Assembly (NCBI RefSeq): GCF_024448985.1
Contig: NZ_JAMOII010000001.1
Location: forward strand, 520,672-584,671
DNA: 64,000 bases
Source: Stutzerimonas stutzeri
GTDB lineage: Bacteria; Pseudomonadota; Gammaproteobacteria; Pseudomonadales; Pseudomonadaceae
Direction: 5' to 3'
Positions within the stretch are counted from its first letter, which is position 1. Each line of letters starts with the position of its first letter. The position numbers were made by a program, and so were the translations under genes. The notes beneath the pieces were generated by a model. It saw only the letters and a list, made by a program, of their open reading frames with translations, had not been told where the DNA came from and searched no databases. Shown one piece after another: positions 46,901 through 55,154 of this stretch.

Positions 46901-49537
46901 GAAATCTATGACCGCAACTACGGCAAGAACGACCCCAACTACCAATTCCCGGCTGAATATCAGCCATTCATTGTCGGCACGCTGCCCTTCTCGGAAATCG
47001 ATCGGGCCTACAAGGGCTATCGCTACGCGATCAACCTGAACTCCATCAAGCAATCGCAGACCATGTTCGCCCGCCGCGTGTATGAGCTGCTGGGCTGCAA
47101 TACCGTCACCGTCAGCAACTACTCACGTGGCGTACGCCTGATGTTTGGTGACCTGGTCATCACCACCGACAGCGGCGAAGAAATGGTGCGCCGACTGCAA
47201 GCGCTGGCGGGTGATGAAGAGAGTAGCGGCAAGCTGCGTCTGGCCGCCCTGCGCAAGGTCATGCTTGAGCACACCTATGAGCAGCGCCTGAACTACATCG
47301 TGGCCAAGGTGAGCGGTACATCAGTAGCCAATCCGCTGCCTGATGTAGCCGTCCTCGGCTACGCGCGTAGCGAGGAGCATCTGCAAGCCGTCCTTGCTAA
47401 CTTCCAACGGCAAACCCACACGAGCAGCATTCTCTACCTGGTCTTGGGGCGCAAGGTTCAGCAGCCCACCGGAAAAGACACGCGTGTTCATTTCCTTCGT
47501 CGCAAGGAGCTCGAAGGCAAGTGTATCGGCGACGTGATTGGCAATGCGGAGCTCCTGGCCGGCATGGTTGCCGATGATTACTACGGCCCCAACTACCTGC
47601 TGGATATGGCCATTGCCACGCGCTATAGCAGCGCGAATGCCTTTGGCAAGGTAACACGCTACAACTACGTAGAAACCGGTATCGAATTGCTGGAGCCAGG
47701 CCGCGCCTACCACAACGCTGGCTCACTGCAGCTGCGCAGTACCGTAGTGCGTGCCCAGCTTTTAGCCGCGTTCGACTGCTTCGATTGGTGCCGAGCTTTG
47801 TCGAGTAGCCGCTATGGCGAAGGCTCGTTACTGGCGGTCGACCCCTTCAATTATTGCCAGGGTGGTGCTGCGGCCGAAATGGATGCAGTTCATCAGCGCG
47901 TCGACGACCTTTCGCTGGACACCGGCTTCACCATCGAAGAGCTGCAGGCACGCGCGGAACGCATCGCTCCAGCCGAACAAGGTGCGATTGATGTACCGGA
48001 AATACGCCTCCAGCAACTGCAGGAAACCTTCGGGCCTTGCAAAAGCAGCAACGTCTCCTTTCAGATGGAGGAGCACGGCTGGCTGGTAACTTCCACGCTG
48101 GAGGATGGCAAGCATGAGTATATCTACGCCGCACGGGACCTGACGCCTGAGGAGCTGGGTGGCAAGGAGCAGCTGAAGTTCTTCCTCGATGTAACCCCCG
48201 GGTTGAATCTTCAATTGGTCATGCTTTTCCTCGATGCGCAGAAACAGCGTATCAGCCACGTGATCAAACATGCCAACCGCAACAAGGTGGTGGATGTACC
48301 GCCAGAAACTGCTTTCATCCGCATGGGCTGGCGCGTATACCAAGGCGGCTGCGCGGAAATCAAAGGCCTGCTGCTCGGCCACAAGGATCTGCAGCCCGCT
48401 GAAATGCTGGGCCAGGCAGAGCACTTGCTGATCACCAACCACTACCCCAGTTATGAGGATCTCTACCGCAACGGCTTCGTCCATAGCCGGGTGGCAGCCT
48501 ATCGCGAGCGTGGCGTGAATGTGGACGTGTTCAGGCTGCGTAAAGACGACGCAGCGACATATCATGAGTTTGAAAATATAGACGTGATTACGGGCTCCCA
48601 GTCCACGCTCAGGAAATTGTTGGACTCAGGTCGTTATCGAAACGTACTGGTGCATTTCCTTGATCCTGATATGTGGGAAGTCCTAAAAGACTACGTCGAT
48701 CGGCTCAATGTGATTGTTTGGGTGCATGGCGCGGAAATTCAGCCTTGGTGGCGCCGTCAGTTCAACTTCAAGACCGAAGAGCAGCTGCAAGTGGGCAAGT
48801 TGCAGAGCGAGCAGCGGCTGAGCTTCTGGTCAGGTCTGCTCAAGGAAATGCCGGCCAACCTCAAACTGATCTTCGTGTCGCACTTCTTTGCTGAGCAGGT
48901 GATGGAGGACCTTGGTTTCCGGCTTTCCGAAGAGGACTATCGAGTTATACATAATCCGATCGACACGGTCCTGTTCAACTATATTGAGAAGCCAGTTGAG
49001 CAGCGCAAGAAAATTCTGTCCATACGCCCCTACGCATCGGCAGTGTATGCAAATGATCTGAGCGTTAAGGCCATTGAATTGCTGTCAACGAAGCCTTGGT
49101 TCCATGAATTGGAATTTCGAATGATTGGCGAGGGCCCGCTGTTCGAGGAAACGCTGAAGCCACTGGAAAATTATCCCAATGTGAAGATCGAACGTAGATT
49201 CTTGCCGCGCAGCGAAATTGCCGTTCTGCACAAGGACTATGGTTTGTTCCTTTGCCCCAGCCGCATGGATACCCAGGGGGTTTCACGGGATGAGGCTATG
49301 GCATCGGGCTTGGTTCCAGTGACCAATGCCGTAGCGGCCATTCCGGAGTTCGCTGATGAAGGTTGTGCCATCCTAGCGCCCGAAGAAGATTATGCCGCGA
49401 TGGCGGAAGGTATTGCCCTGCTGGTGGAGAATCTCCAGTTGTTCAGCGCCATGTCGAAGGCCGCAGTCAAGCGGGTTGAGGAAAAAACGGCAGCGGATCT
49501 GATCGTCGAACAGGAACTCGAGCTTTTTTGGGATTGA
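43931..49537 (+). CDS. giant FkbM methyltransferase - coiled coil - multi-glycosyltransferase protein
   Basis: 1868 residues, no signal peptide or membrane helix. Order: FkbM-type methyltransferase (about 50-240; LVLDVGANIGNHTLYLA, IKVDVEGMELPVLEGA); coiled coil (about 257-730) containing a 73-residue internal repeat; an amphipathic YQLGYQLKNARSLGGLVRLP segment; a CgeB-like glycosyltransferase (about 815-1127); a GT2-like region with VADDYYGPNYLLD (about 1137-1343); a beta-rich domain (about 1354-1490); and a C-terminal GT4 glycosyltransferase (about 1497-1868; VSHFFAEQV, MIGEGPLFEETL, CPSRMDTQGVSRDEAMASG). It probably extends and caps a surface glycan at the membrane. Methyltransferase plus coiled coil recalls the chain-length ruler WbdD; that parallel is inference. 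Confidence 0.85.
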   Translation: MMATTLHEHPFNGEQQQGKVVALSIGTKHYSIYLPNADIDYIQKKISTELQPYELEMLQDIQANVSAGDLVLDVGANIGNHTLYLAAIAECKVVSFEPNSSLIEAMRRSVEINQLSERVTLMPYGVGHTAGKGHFAALMEENLGGQSIEVGEGDIRIVALDELELPGRVRLIKVDVEGMELPVLEGAVGLIEKDRPLIYVECINADHYKTISTWMESHGYVYWDTFNATPTHLFRPAESVSLDMRLARLQHHDVLANYQNAQLLKTTRDNLANANQKYREACQRIDVLKEQLHSSDTRQQELKVKLSERQQELEAARQDVEQMRQRLHQAEREYTARLDELASTMTDIAAEKARGRAHEQELGAQLAEARRALESERARSSLLEKNLAEREQLATQQVAELAVHREHSAELRAAYDALSEELERFKAQYDEELRNGQSIRELLEATQEHGLESRRQLENVQDAWNSERKVFIEQVSLLNQRVDTKAGLLQQREHGVALLEAELEQEREQHEKLIQEHRSTTVHIETIEQQLVNEQTAKKALESVLASTETHAAQLQARLDEFQANDRQHELKERVSLLEAELDRSREDAKRACGELVAAHEQQLTEEQVAKKALESVLASTETHAAQLQDRLDELQANNKQEELNAKIALLELELDRVTGEGNKLREELIAGHKQSEEQRRNGHEAELAELRRALEQQQAQIKSLTQELSKESDKRRVAEQRLIQARASMTYQLGYQLKNARSLGGLVRLPISLARLYRQANKQRQSRARQPATIEAPKVFEHAPADRPVEPEVLADARQSAALLPQRMAQGQLKIACIMDDFTFGSYQPEAQLQQLTPTAWQAELEDFQPELLFIESAWRGKDELWGSKVGHNASELQQIVRWCKTRGTPTMFWNKEDPVHFETFLTTAKQFDFVFTTDMDCIHRYKAALGHDRVYFLPFACQPSVHNPIELYERKDAFCFAGAYYARYPERTRDLGNFVAKLPEFRPVEIYDRNYGKNDPNYQFPAEYQPFIVGTLPFSEIDRAYKGYRYAINLNSIKQSQTMFARRVYELLGCNTVTVSNYSRGVRLMFGDLVITTDSGEEMVRRLQALAGDEESSGKLRLAALRKVMLEHTYEQRLNYIVAKVSGTSVANPLPDVAVLGYARSEEHLQAVLANFQRQTHTSSILYLVLGRKVQQPTGKDTRVHFLRRKELEGKCIGDVIGNAELLAGMVADDYYGPNYLLDMAIATRYSSANAFGKVTRYNYVETGIELLEPGRAYHNAGSLQLRSTVVRAQLLAAFDCFDWCRALSSSRYGEGSLLAVDPFNYCQGGAAAEMDAVHQRVDDLSLDTGFTIEELQARAERIAPAEQGAIDVPEIRLQQLQETFGPCKSSNVSFQMEEHGWLVTSTLEDGKHEYIYAARDLTPEELGGKEQLKFFLDVTPGLNLQLVMLFLDAQKQRISHVIKHANRNKVVDVPPETAFIRMGWRVYQGGCAEIKGLLLGHKDLQPAEMLGQAEHLLITNHYPSYEDLYRNGFVHSRVAAYRERGVNVDVFRLRKDDAATYHEFENIDVITGSQSTLRKLLDSGRYRNVLVHFLDPDMWEVLKDYVDRLNVIVWVHGAEIQPWWRRQFNFKTEEQLQVGKLQSEQRLSFWSGLLKEMPANLKLIFVSHFFAEQVMEDLGFRLSEEDYRVIHNPIDTVLFNYIEKPVEQRKKILSIRPYASAVYANDLSVKAIELLSTKPWFHELEFRMIGEGPLFEETLKPLENYPNVKIERRFLPRSEIAVLHKDYGLFLCPSRMDTQGVSRDEAMASGLVPVTNAVAAIPEFADEGCAILAPEEDYAAMAEGIALLVENLQLFSAMSKAAVKRVEEKTAADLIVEQELELFWD
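45538..45818. repeat. 62-base perfect direct repeat inside the coiled coil
   Basis: Bases 45538-45599 recur unchanged at 45757-45818, 219 bases (73 codons) apart and in frame. Each encodes AKKALESVLASTETHAAQLQ. Flanking sequence (EQQL...EQ.AKK) is also similar, so the unit is a 73-residue duplication. Confidence 0.97.
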
Positions 49538-49855
49538 ACTAATTATCAACAGGCTCTGTAACTGCCTACGGATAAAGAATCAGTACATGTGCGGCGTGGG
49601 GGAGCGCTATGCCTGTCCACTTTTTAGGCAAGGTATATTGGAGCGGTTCGTATGCTTAGTCCATTGCGATAACCAATTAGATGCCGTGCTTATTTAGGAT
49701 ACTCCGATGAATTGCCAAACACGCGATTCGAGACTCTCTATCGCTCGAACACCAATGAGAAACACTATTGCTATGCTGTTTTCGTATGGTCATTACAAGT
49801 TTTAAGTTGTCTTTTGAGACACGCAGCCAGTACGAGCTTATAAAAAGGTTTTTGC
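49538..49855. other. AT-rich intergenic region before the DUF6270-heparinase gene
   Basis: 318 bases, clearly more AT-rich than the chromosome around it. No gene and no strong hairpin. TATAAA at about 49840 is too close to the ATG at 49856 for a normal promoter. It separates the wecB-wecC-giant gene unit from the heparinase unit, so a promoter for the latter is likely here but cannot be pinned down. Confidence 0.45.
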
Positions 49856-52783
49856 ATGAGATTTGTGATTTTTGGTAGCAGCGCTAGTCGCGATGTGTTT
49901 GAACTTGTTGATAGAGGCGCTTGCGTTCTGGTCCGATATTTCGCAAGGAGCTCGCTTGGCAGTGCCTATGCCGAAGGCAAGGTTGTGGATGTGGATGTTT
50001 CCAAGATTACTTCGGCTTTTCAGCGTGGGCTTGTTTGTGCCGATTTAAATAAGGAGTTCAGGGGTTTCTTGGATTCTAGCGATTTCGACTGCCTGATCTA
50101 CGACCCGATCGACGAGCGGTTCGATCTTCTGTTGCTTAAGGGCGAGAAGGTTTGCACGCTCTCGAATGAGTTCAAGCAAGTCTATGAGGACAAGGGCGAG
50201 GTCGGTGGACGTCGCCTGAAATCGGGCTCGGAGGAGTTTTACGCATGCTGGGAAAATGGCTGGAGCGCCTTGATAGCGCAACTGGACAGCCTGGGCAAGC
50301 GTGCGGCACTACGTATCAACAAGGTGTTTTGGGCGGAAAGAACCGAGGCGGGCGATGATTTCCGGCCGGGCCACGATGCCGACGGGATCAAACGCGCCAA
50401 TGAATTTCTGGAGAAGATTTACTCGCGGATGTCGAGGGATCTCACGCCGGAACAGTTCTTCGAGTTTCCTCAGGGACTAATGGTCGGTGCCTGCGAGCAT
50501 AAATGGGGGAAAAGCCCATTCCACTATGTGGAGGCCTACTATCGCAAACTGGCCAACGTGCTGGAGGTTCTGGCTGATGGCGCTGAGGGTGTTGCCACTG
50601 GTAAGAACACGGCACATCGATCAAGCTTCGAGAGTTGTGTTGTCGAGCGCAAACTCGAGAAGTCTTCAGTATTCGGTGTGCGGAGTGGTCGATTCATTGA
50701 TGCTGCGGGCGAGGAAACCAGCAATATAAAGGTGGCCGGGAAGGGCAAGACAAGATTATGTGATGACCATGTGCTCTCCGAGTTTTCGGGGAGGGCGGGC
50801 AGTTTCGAGTTGCGCCTTTTGCTAGATGAGCCTGTCGTTTACGGCAACGGCATTTCCGTCTGTTACCGGATCAGTGGCTGGCAGGAGATCAAGTATCTGG
50901 CCATAGGCTATACGGTTGGAAGTGTCTTTCGTCATGTGAAGTTGCCCAACTCCCGGCAGGACACTTGGGAAGACTTGAGTTTTTCGATTGACGATCTGAT
51001 CTATGGCTTCCAGAACAAGTGGATATTGCCCGAGCCCAGCCAGCAGATTCAGGATATCCGCCTCTATGTGAAGGGCACTCCCGGCGAGGCCGGTGCGCAA
51101 ATTGGTTGCAAGTGGGGGGCTGCATGGCAAGAGTTGCCCTACTCGGTAGAGGATTTCCCATTTCCCCGGCAGCGGGGAGAAAATAGTGCACCTTCGCCCA
51201 AGCACGATGTGGTCGATGCCATTGTTCGCTATATAAAAGACTGCAATGTAAGTCTTGAGAAGCATGCGCGGGAATTCCTGGACTACGGTCGCCTTCCCTT
51301 GAATGGCGATAAGTACCTTTCTTGGGGTATTGAACAACCACTCCCGGATGCCCTGGAAGAGTCCGGCACCTATCGCTACCTGTGGCATTCGATGCACCCG
51401 GCGCGGACGCTGATTGTATATGGCAAGGAAAACTCTGATCTGAGGGCAATATTCGCGGCACGCGATTACATGTCTGCTTGGCTCGACAGGAGCTATTTCA
51501 GTCCCGATGCTGATATCAAGTTCACCTGGTACGATCACGGAACTGCTGAGCGCCTGCTGGCTTTTCTGCTCATGCATGAGGTGGGGCGTGAGTATTCGTT
51601 CGACTTCCGCTTCATGTCACGGCTCCGAAGTGCGATCTTGAAGCATGGCAATCTGCTGGAATCAGAGGCATTTTATGCCGCTCACCAGCCTACGCGCTAT
51701 CACAACCATGCCTGGTTCCAGGATATGGCGCTGATTGCCGCAGGGCAGATCATGGTGGATTATCCGTGTGCCGATCGCTGGTTGACTAAAGGCGTAGCCA
51801 GACTGACCGATCAGCTAGAGAACCTGCTGGTTCGCGATCAGGGGTATGCAATTTTCGTCGAAAACTCCATCGGCTATCACCATGGTATCCAGCACCTGGC
51901 GAAGTTTGCCGGGAATTTGACCAGTGCTTCTGGGCGGGATTCGCTGATTCCCCAGGTCGCCCAAGAATTGAGCAGGTGGTCGGATTTTCTGCGCTATCCG
52001 GATAACAGGAGTCCTACGCATGGAGACACCTTCCGTCTGCCGAATGCAACTGAGGAGCCTGTGCGGAGAGGGCAGCCGTATAGTGATCCGCTCTGTCTTG
52101 TCTTGGATAAGGCCGGATATGCTGTGGTGAAAGGCAATCAAGAACACTTGCCGTTCATGCTATGCATGTTTGCGACGTCAATCTGCAAGACGCATAAGCA
52201 TGAAGATAACCTGTCGATTACTTTGTTCTTTGATGGCGTTGAGTGGCTGATTGATCCTAGCTTCTTTTCGCATGAGTATTCTAATAGCGAGCCGGCTTTC
52301 CTTAAAAGTGCAGCCGCGCACAATGCGATATGTATAGATGGAGTCGAGTATGATATTTCGCCAGGATTGGCTTTTGTGTCTGGCGCGTGTGCTGAAGGTT
52401 GTTACTCGATAGAAGGTAGGCATTGTTCATACAAAGAAACGGAGATAAGTCGGTCTGTCAATGGGCGATTGGACGCTCTCGATATTTCGGTAATAGATAA
52501 AGTGACTTCGCTAAAAAAGCGGACGGCTAAGTTGGTCTTTAGCCTAGGTGAGGGGGTCTTCGCTACGGCACAAGGAAGCTCTATCTGTCTGAGGCATCAG
52601 GCATCAAATTACGAGTTGGAGATAGAGATTTTGAGCGCTGGTATTCGATCAGAGATCGTGCCAAGTATCGCTGGAGGCGGATTCATGCAGTTTTCGGAAG
52701 TTCAGCGAATTTGCCTCGATGTTCCATCGGAGACAGGTGAGATCGTTTGGAAGCTTCGAGCGGTAGATGTCGCGGATATTTAA
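49856..52783 (+). CDS. DUF6270 - heparinase II/III fusion protein
   Basis: 975 residues without signal peptide. The N-terminal domain (about 1-235) resembles DUF6270, an SGNH-like fold (MRFVIFGSSASRDVFELV, YFARSSLGSAY). A beta-rich, carbohydrate-binding-like stretch follows (about 250-440), then a polysaccharide-lyase toroid (about 450-740; YHNHAWFQDMALIAAG near 617 and IGYHHGIQHL near 675) and a C-terminal beta-sandwich with the heparinase II/III metal motif HKHEDNLSI (His780, His782, Asp784) and AHNAICIDG. It may trim or modify an acidic glycan inside the cell. Codon use is AT-shifted, suggesting transfer. Lyase activity is inferred. Confidence 0.8.
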   Translation: MRFVIFGSSASRDVFELVDRGACVLVRYFARSSLGSAYAEGKVVDVDVSKITSAFQRGLVCADLNKEFRGFLDSSDFDCLIYDPIDERFDLLLLKGEKVCTLSNEFKQVYEDKGEVGGRRLKSGSEEFYACWENGWSALIAQLDSLGKRAALRINKVFWAERTEAGDDFRPGHDADGIKRANEFLEKIYSRMSRDLTPEQFFEFPQGLMVGACEHKWGKSPFHYVEAYYRKLANVLEVLADGAEGVATGKNTAHRSSFESCVVERKLEKSSVFGVRSGRFIDAAGEETSNIKVAGKGKTRLCDDHVLSEFSGRAGSFELRLLLDEPVVYGNGISVCYRISGWQEIKYLAIGYTVGSVFRHVKLPNSRQDTWEDLSFSIDDLIYGFQNKWILPEPSQQIQDIRLYVKGTPGEAGAQIGCKWGAAWQELPYSVEDFPFPRQRGENSAPSPKHDVVDAIVRYIKDCNVSLEKHAREFLDYGRLPLNGDKYLSWGIEQPLPDALEESGTYRYLWHSMHPARTLIVYGKENSDLRAIFAARDYMSAWLDRSYFSPDADIKFTWYDHGTAERLLAFLLMHEVGREYSFDFRFMSRLRSAILKHGNLLESEAFYAAHQPTRYHNHAWFQDMALIAAGQIMVDYPCADRWLTKGVARLTDQLENLLVRDQGYAIFVENSIGYHHGIQHLAKFAGNLTSASGRDSLIPQVAQELSRWSDFLRYPDNRSPTHGDTFRLPNATEEPVRRGQPYSDPLCLVLDKAGYAVVKGNQEHLPFMLCMFATSICKTHKHEDNLSITLFFDGVEWLIDPSFFSHEYSNSEPAFLKSAAAHNAICIDGVEYDISPGLAFVSGACAEGCYSIEGRHCSYKETEISRSVNGRLDALDISVIDKVTSLKKRTAKLVFSLGEGVFATAQGSSICLRHQASNYELEIEILSAGIRSEIVPSIAGGGFMQFSEVQRICLDVPSETGEIVWKLRAVDVADI

Positions 52784-52922
52784 TCTTCTTAGTCAGTTTC
52801 AGAGCAGCATTGTCTCGTGGAGTAGTCCAGTTTGGCTGGCTTTACAAATGGTTAGGTTGCTTCGCTCCGTGCAGAAGTTTGGAAAAGGAGCAGAGTTTAA
52901 TTTTCTAAAAAGGAGAGAGTCG

Positions 52923-53360
52923 TTGAAAAGAGTATTAGGGTTATGTGCGGCGGCCTTATTAGTTGGCTGTGATACGGGTGCGGGCCAGAGCACTGCGCCT
53001 AAATCACTGCCGGTGGCAGCGAACTACTTTTCGAAGAATGCCATTTATTTTCCTGACGGCGCGGGCCTCCAGTTTAGCGGCAAGTTACGGAGCTATGTGC
53101 TGGTAGAAGATGAGAAGGGTAAGTTTGATCGTTATGTCTTTGAGTTTCCCGAGGATGTAATGACAGTTGAGGGTGCGGTTTTTGCAACACTCGCTAAAAG
53201 CGGTTATCAGCGCAAAGTACGCCGTGAAGATGCGAAGAGCTTCGTTGTCGACTATATAAAAGGGGGCTCTGCGCCAGTTACTATGATCTATGAGCGAGTA
53301 CCGGCCAGCAATGACATGGAGGCTTTTTCTCGACTAAGAGTAAGCTGGAAGAATATCTGA
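52923..53360 (+). CDS. small lipoprotein of the heparinase cluster
   Basis: 145 residues; not recognised. The start is a TTG at 52923 with AGGAG 7 bases before it, giving a clean signal MKRVLGLCAAALLVGC with the lipobox LVGC (Cys16). An in-frame ATG at 52767 would place a long tail before the signal and overlap the previous gene. The mature part is about 130 residues and beta-rich (LRSYVLVEDEKGKFDRYVFE). A terminator follows. Probably a periplasm-facing partner of the neighbouring membrane protein or anchored heparinase; that is inference. Confidence 0.7.
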   Translation: MKRVLGLCAAALLVGCDTGAGQSTAPKSLPVAANYFSKNAIYFPDGAGLQFSGKLRSYVLVEDEKGKFDRYVFEFPEDVMTVEGAVFATLAKSGYQRKVRREDAKSFVVDYIKGGSAPVTMIYERVPASNDMEAFSRLRVSWKNI

Positions 53361-53370
53361 TAATGTGTAC

Positions 53371-53396
53371 AGGCCCTTCACTGAGGGGCCATTTTT
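53371..53396 (+). terminator. rho-independent terminator inside the polysaccharide locus
   Basis: GGCCCTTC, loop ACT, GAGGGGCC (53372-53390; one G-T pair) and a T-run. It lies between the lipoprotein gene and the membrane-kinase-like gene. Confidence 0.8.
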
Positions 53397-53408
53397 GAGT
53401 GCTGGGAA

Positions 53409-55154
53409 ATGAAAGTTCTGTCTGCGCTGCGCTGGTTTGCTTCTGTCGGGTTTAAGGTGTTTCGTGTCGTGCCTTGGGCTACCAGTCTGGGCGTGGTGTG
53501 CACGCTGGCGTCACAGGTTGCCTCTTTACTGGCGGCACTATTGCCGTTAAAAGTGATCATTCTGCTCGGCTCTGAGCGCATCCCCTCATATTTTCCCGAA
53601 CTCCTGCAGGCATATGGCAAGACGGTGCTTATTGTAGGGCTTGGTGGGGCGGCCTTAGTTTTTTTTGCTGTTCATCTTTTGGCTGAATGGTTTATTGCCA
53701 GATTAGCGTCCTTTGGTGCGCGTGAGCTTATTTCAAATAGTCGTAAGCTAGCCTTGTTCGAAAATCAGGAATTATTGCTTACCAAGGCGTATCAGCGATT
53801 CGCAGAGGCTTTAGCCGGTGGTGTATTTCTTGGGTTTGCTGGCTTGGCGCTTGCCTGGATATATCCGCTGCAGGCAATATTCGCCGGTAGTTATACCATA
53901 GTGGTATGGCTAGTATTGGTAATTACTCAGCGCTTGGGCAAAGTTTGGCGGGAACAGCAGGTTGGTGAGTTCATCCGTTTGGTCGGTGTGCTGGCCAATA
54001 TCGGTTTTTTTTTGATCTTTTCTGCCATCGTTTTCGATGTGCTAATGGGTACCAATGTCTCGGTTTTTTGGGCCATCGTCACACTGTTGTTGGTAAGGCA
54101 ATTGTTTCGCCGTCTGACTTCGCTCGTAGGAGACATCGCCAATTTGTATTCGCAACGACTGCAACTAAATGCGCTGTTATTTCATGGGCATCTATATGCG
54201 GGTAATGTGGTATCGGAAGATTCGAGCGGACTATGGACTCTCGCGGATCCCGAATCCTACACCGGCTGGTTAGTGCCCCTGGTTGAGCGTATCTCGGGGC
54301 CGGTGACGGTACCACTAGAGGTGCGTTGGGTGCAGTCTGGAATACCCGATATACTAATGGGGATAATACATATCGGGCCGGAGCCGAAGCAGTGTTATTT
54401 GGTCAAGTTGTACGGCGAGAATCGTAATTCGCTGGCACGACACGAAGCGAGCCTGTTTGGTAACGTTGGCGAAGTTTCCGCGCCTTTGCCCCGTATACGT
54501 TTGGTTGAGCAGGTCGCGAGCTTCAATTGCCATTTTTTTGATTGGTCTACGGTCGATAAGGTTACTCTACGTGAAGCAAAAAATGCGGCGATGAAAGTGA
54601 CAGCGGGTTTGTTTAACAGTCGACCTTCAGCTTCTCTCGTCGATATGTATGCTCGTTCACGTCCGATGCTATGGCAGAGACTCGACGATAAGCCTCTGGA
54701 GCGACTTCTTCTTTTTGCGTGCGAAACCGAAACTTTCTCGCTACAGCGTTTTGTCGACCAATTAAACTCGATAAAGTCAAGGCTTGAGGCGATGCCATTG
54801 GCGATCGTTGCCCCGGATCTCCCACAGGATGCTCTATGGATTGATAGGCATGGAGTCGTCTCGGCTTCGCAATGGGTATTCTGGACGCTTGAGCCAGTGG
54901 GGGCTGGTTGGCCTACCAACGAGCAGGCTCTGCCATTATTGCCGGCGGCTTTTGAAAAGGCGCAGGGCCTGCGTACCGATCTAAACACAATAACCGTCAA
55001 ACACGCTGAGTTGGCGGCGCTGATGTTCGCTTTCGACAAGGCTTGTCAGCGCCAGGCATATCGGACTGCGATTGAGCTTGTTGAGCCAATACTGAGTGCC
55101 TACGACGACTTAGATGGTCAAGCTCCCAAAGGAAGACGAGGTGACAGTGCGTAG
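53409..55154 (+). CDS. ABC-exporter-like membrane domain fused to a degenerate kinase-like domain
   Basis: 581 residues. The N-terminal half (about 1-270) has about six membrane helices (18-52, 69-97, 133-175 as two, 193-235 as two) arranged like the membrane domain of an ABC exporter, but no nucleotide-binding domain follows. Instead residues about 290-530 resemble a phosphotransferase/kinase fold: YLVKLYGENRN (beta-3 Lys), ARHEASLF (helix C Glu), and APDLPQDALWIDRHG in the place of the catalytic HxDxxxxN loop, with the His and Asn lost and the metal-binding Asp replaced (ASQW). So it is probably a pseudokinase. Export or regulation of the glycan is inferred from position. Confidence 0.65.
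   Translation: MKVLSALRWFASVGFKVFRVVPWATSLGVVCTLASQVASLLAALLPLKVIILLGSERIPSYFPELLQAYGKTVLIVGLGGAALVFFAVHLLAEWFIARLASFGARELISNSRKLALFENQELLLTKAYQRFAEALAGGVFLGFAGLALAWIYPLQAIFAGSYTIVVWLVLVITQRLGKVWREQQVGEFIRLVGVLANIGFFLIFSAIVFDVLMGTNVSVFWAIVTLLLVRQLFRRLTSLVGDIANLYSQRLQLNALLFHGHLYAGNVVSEDSSGLWTLADPESYTGWLVPLVERISGPVTVPLEVRWVQSGIPDILMGIIHIGPEPKQCYLVKLYGENRNSLARHEASLFGNVGEVSAPLPRIRLVEQVASFNCHFFDWSTVDKVTLREAKNAAMKVTAGLFNSRPSASLVDMYARSRPMLWQRLDDKPLERLLLFACETETFSLQRFVDQLNSIKSRLEAMPLAIVAPDLPQDALWIDRHGVVSASQWVFWTLEPVGAGWPTNEQALPLLPAAFEKAQGLRTDLNTITVKHAELAALMFAFDKACQRQAYRTAIELVEPILSAYDDLDGQAPKGRRGDSA

Noticed and set aside
53409-55154. Reading the membrane protein as a complete ABC exporter or as Wzx
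   Set aside because: No Walker A, signature or Walker B motif in the C-terminal half, and only about six helices rather than the 12-14 of Wzx.
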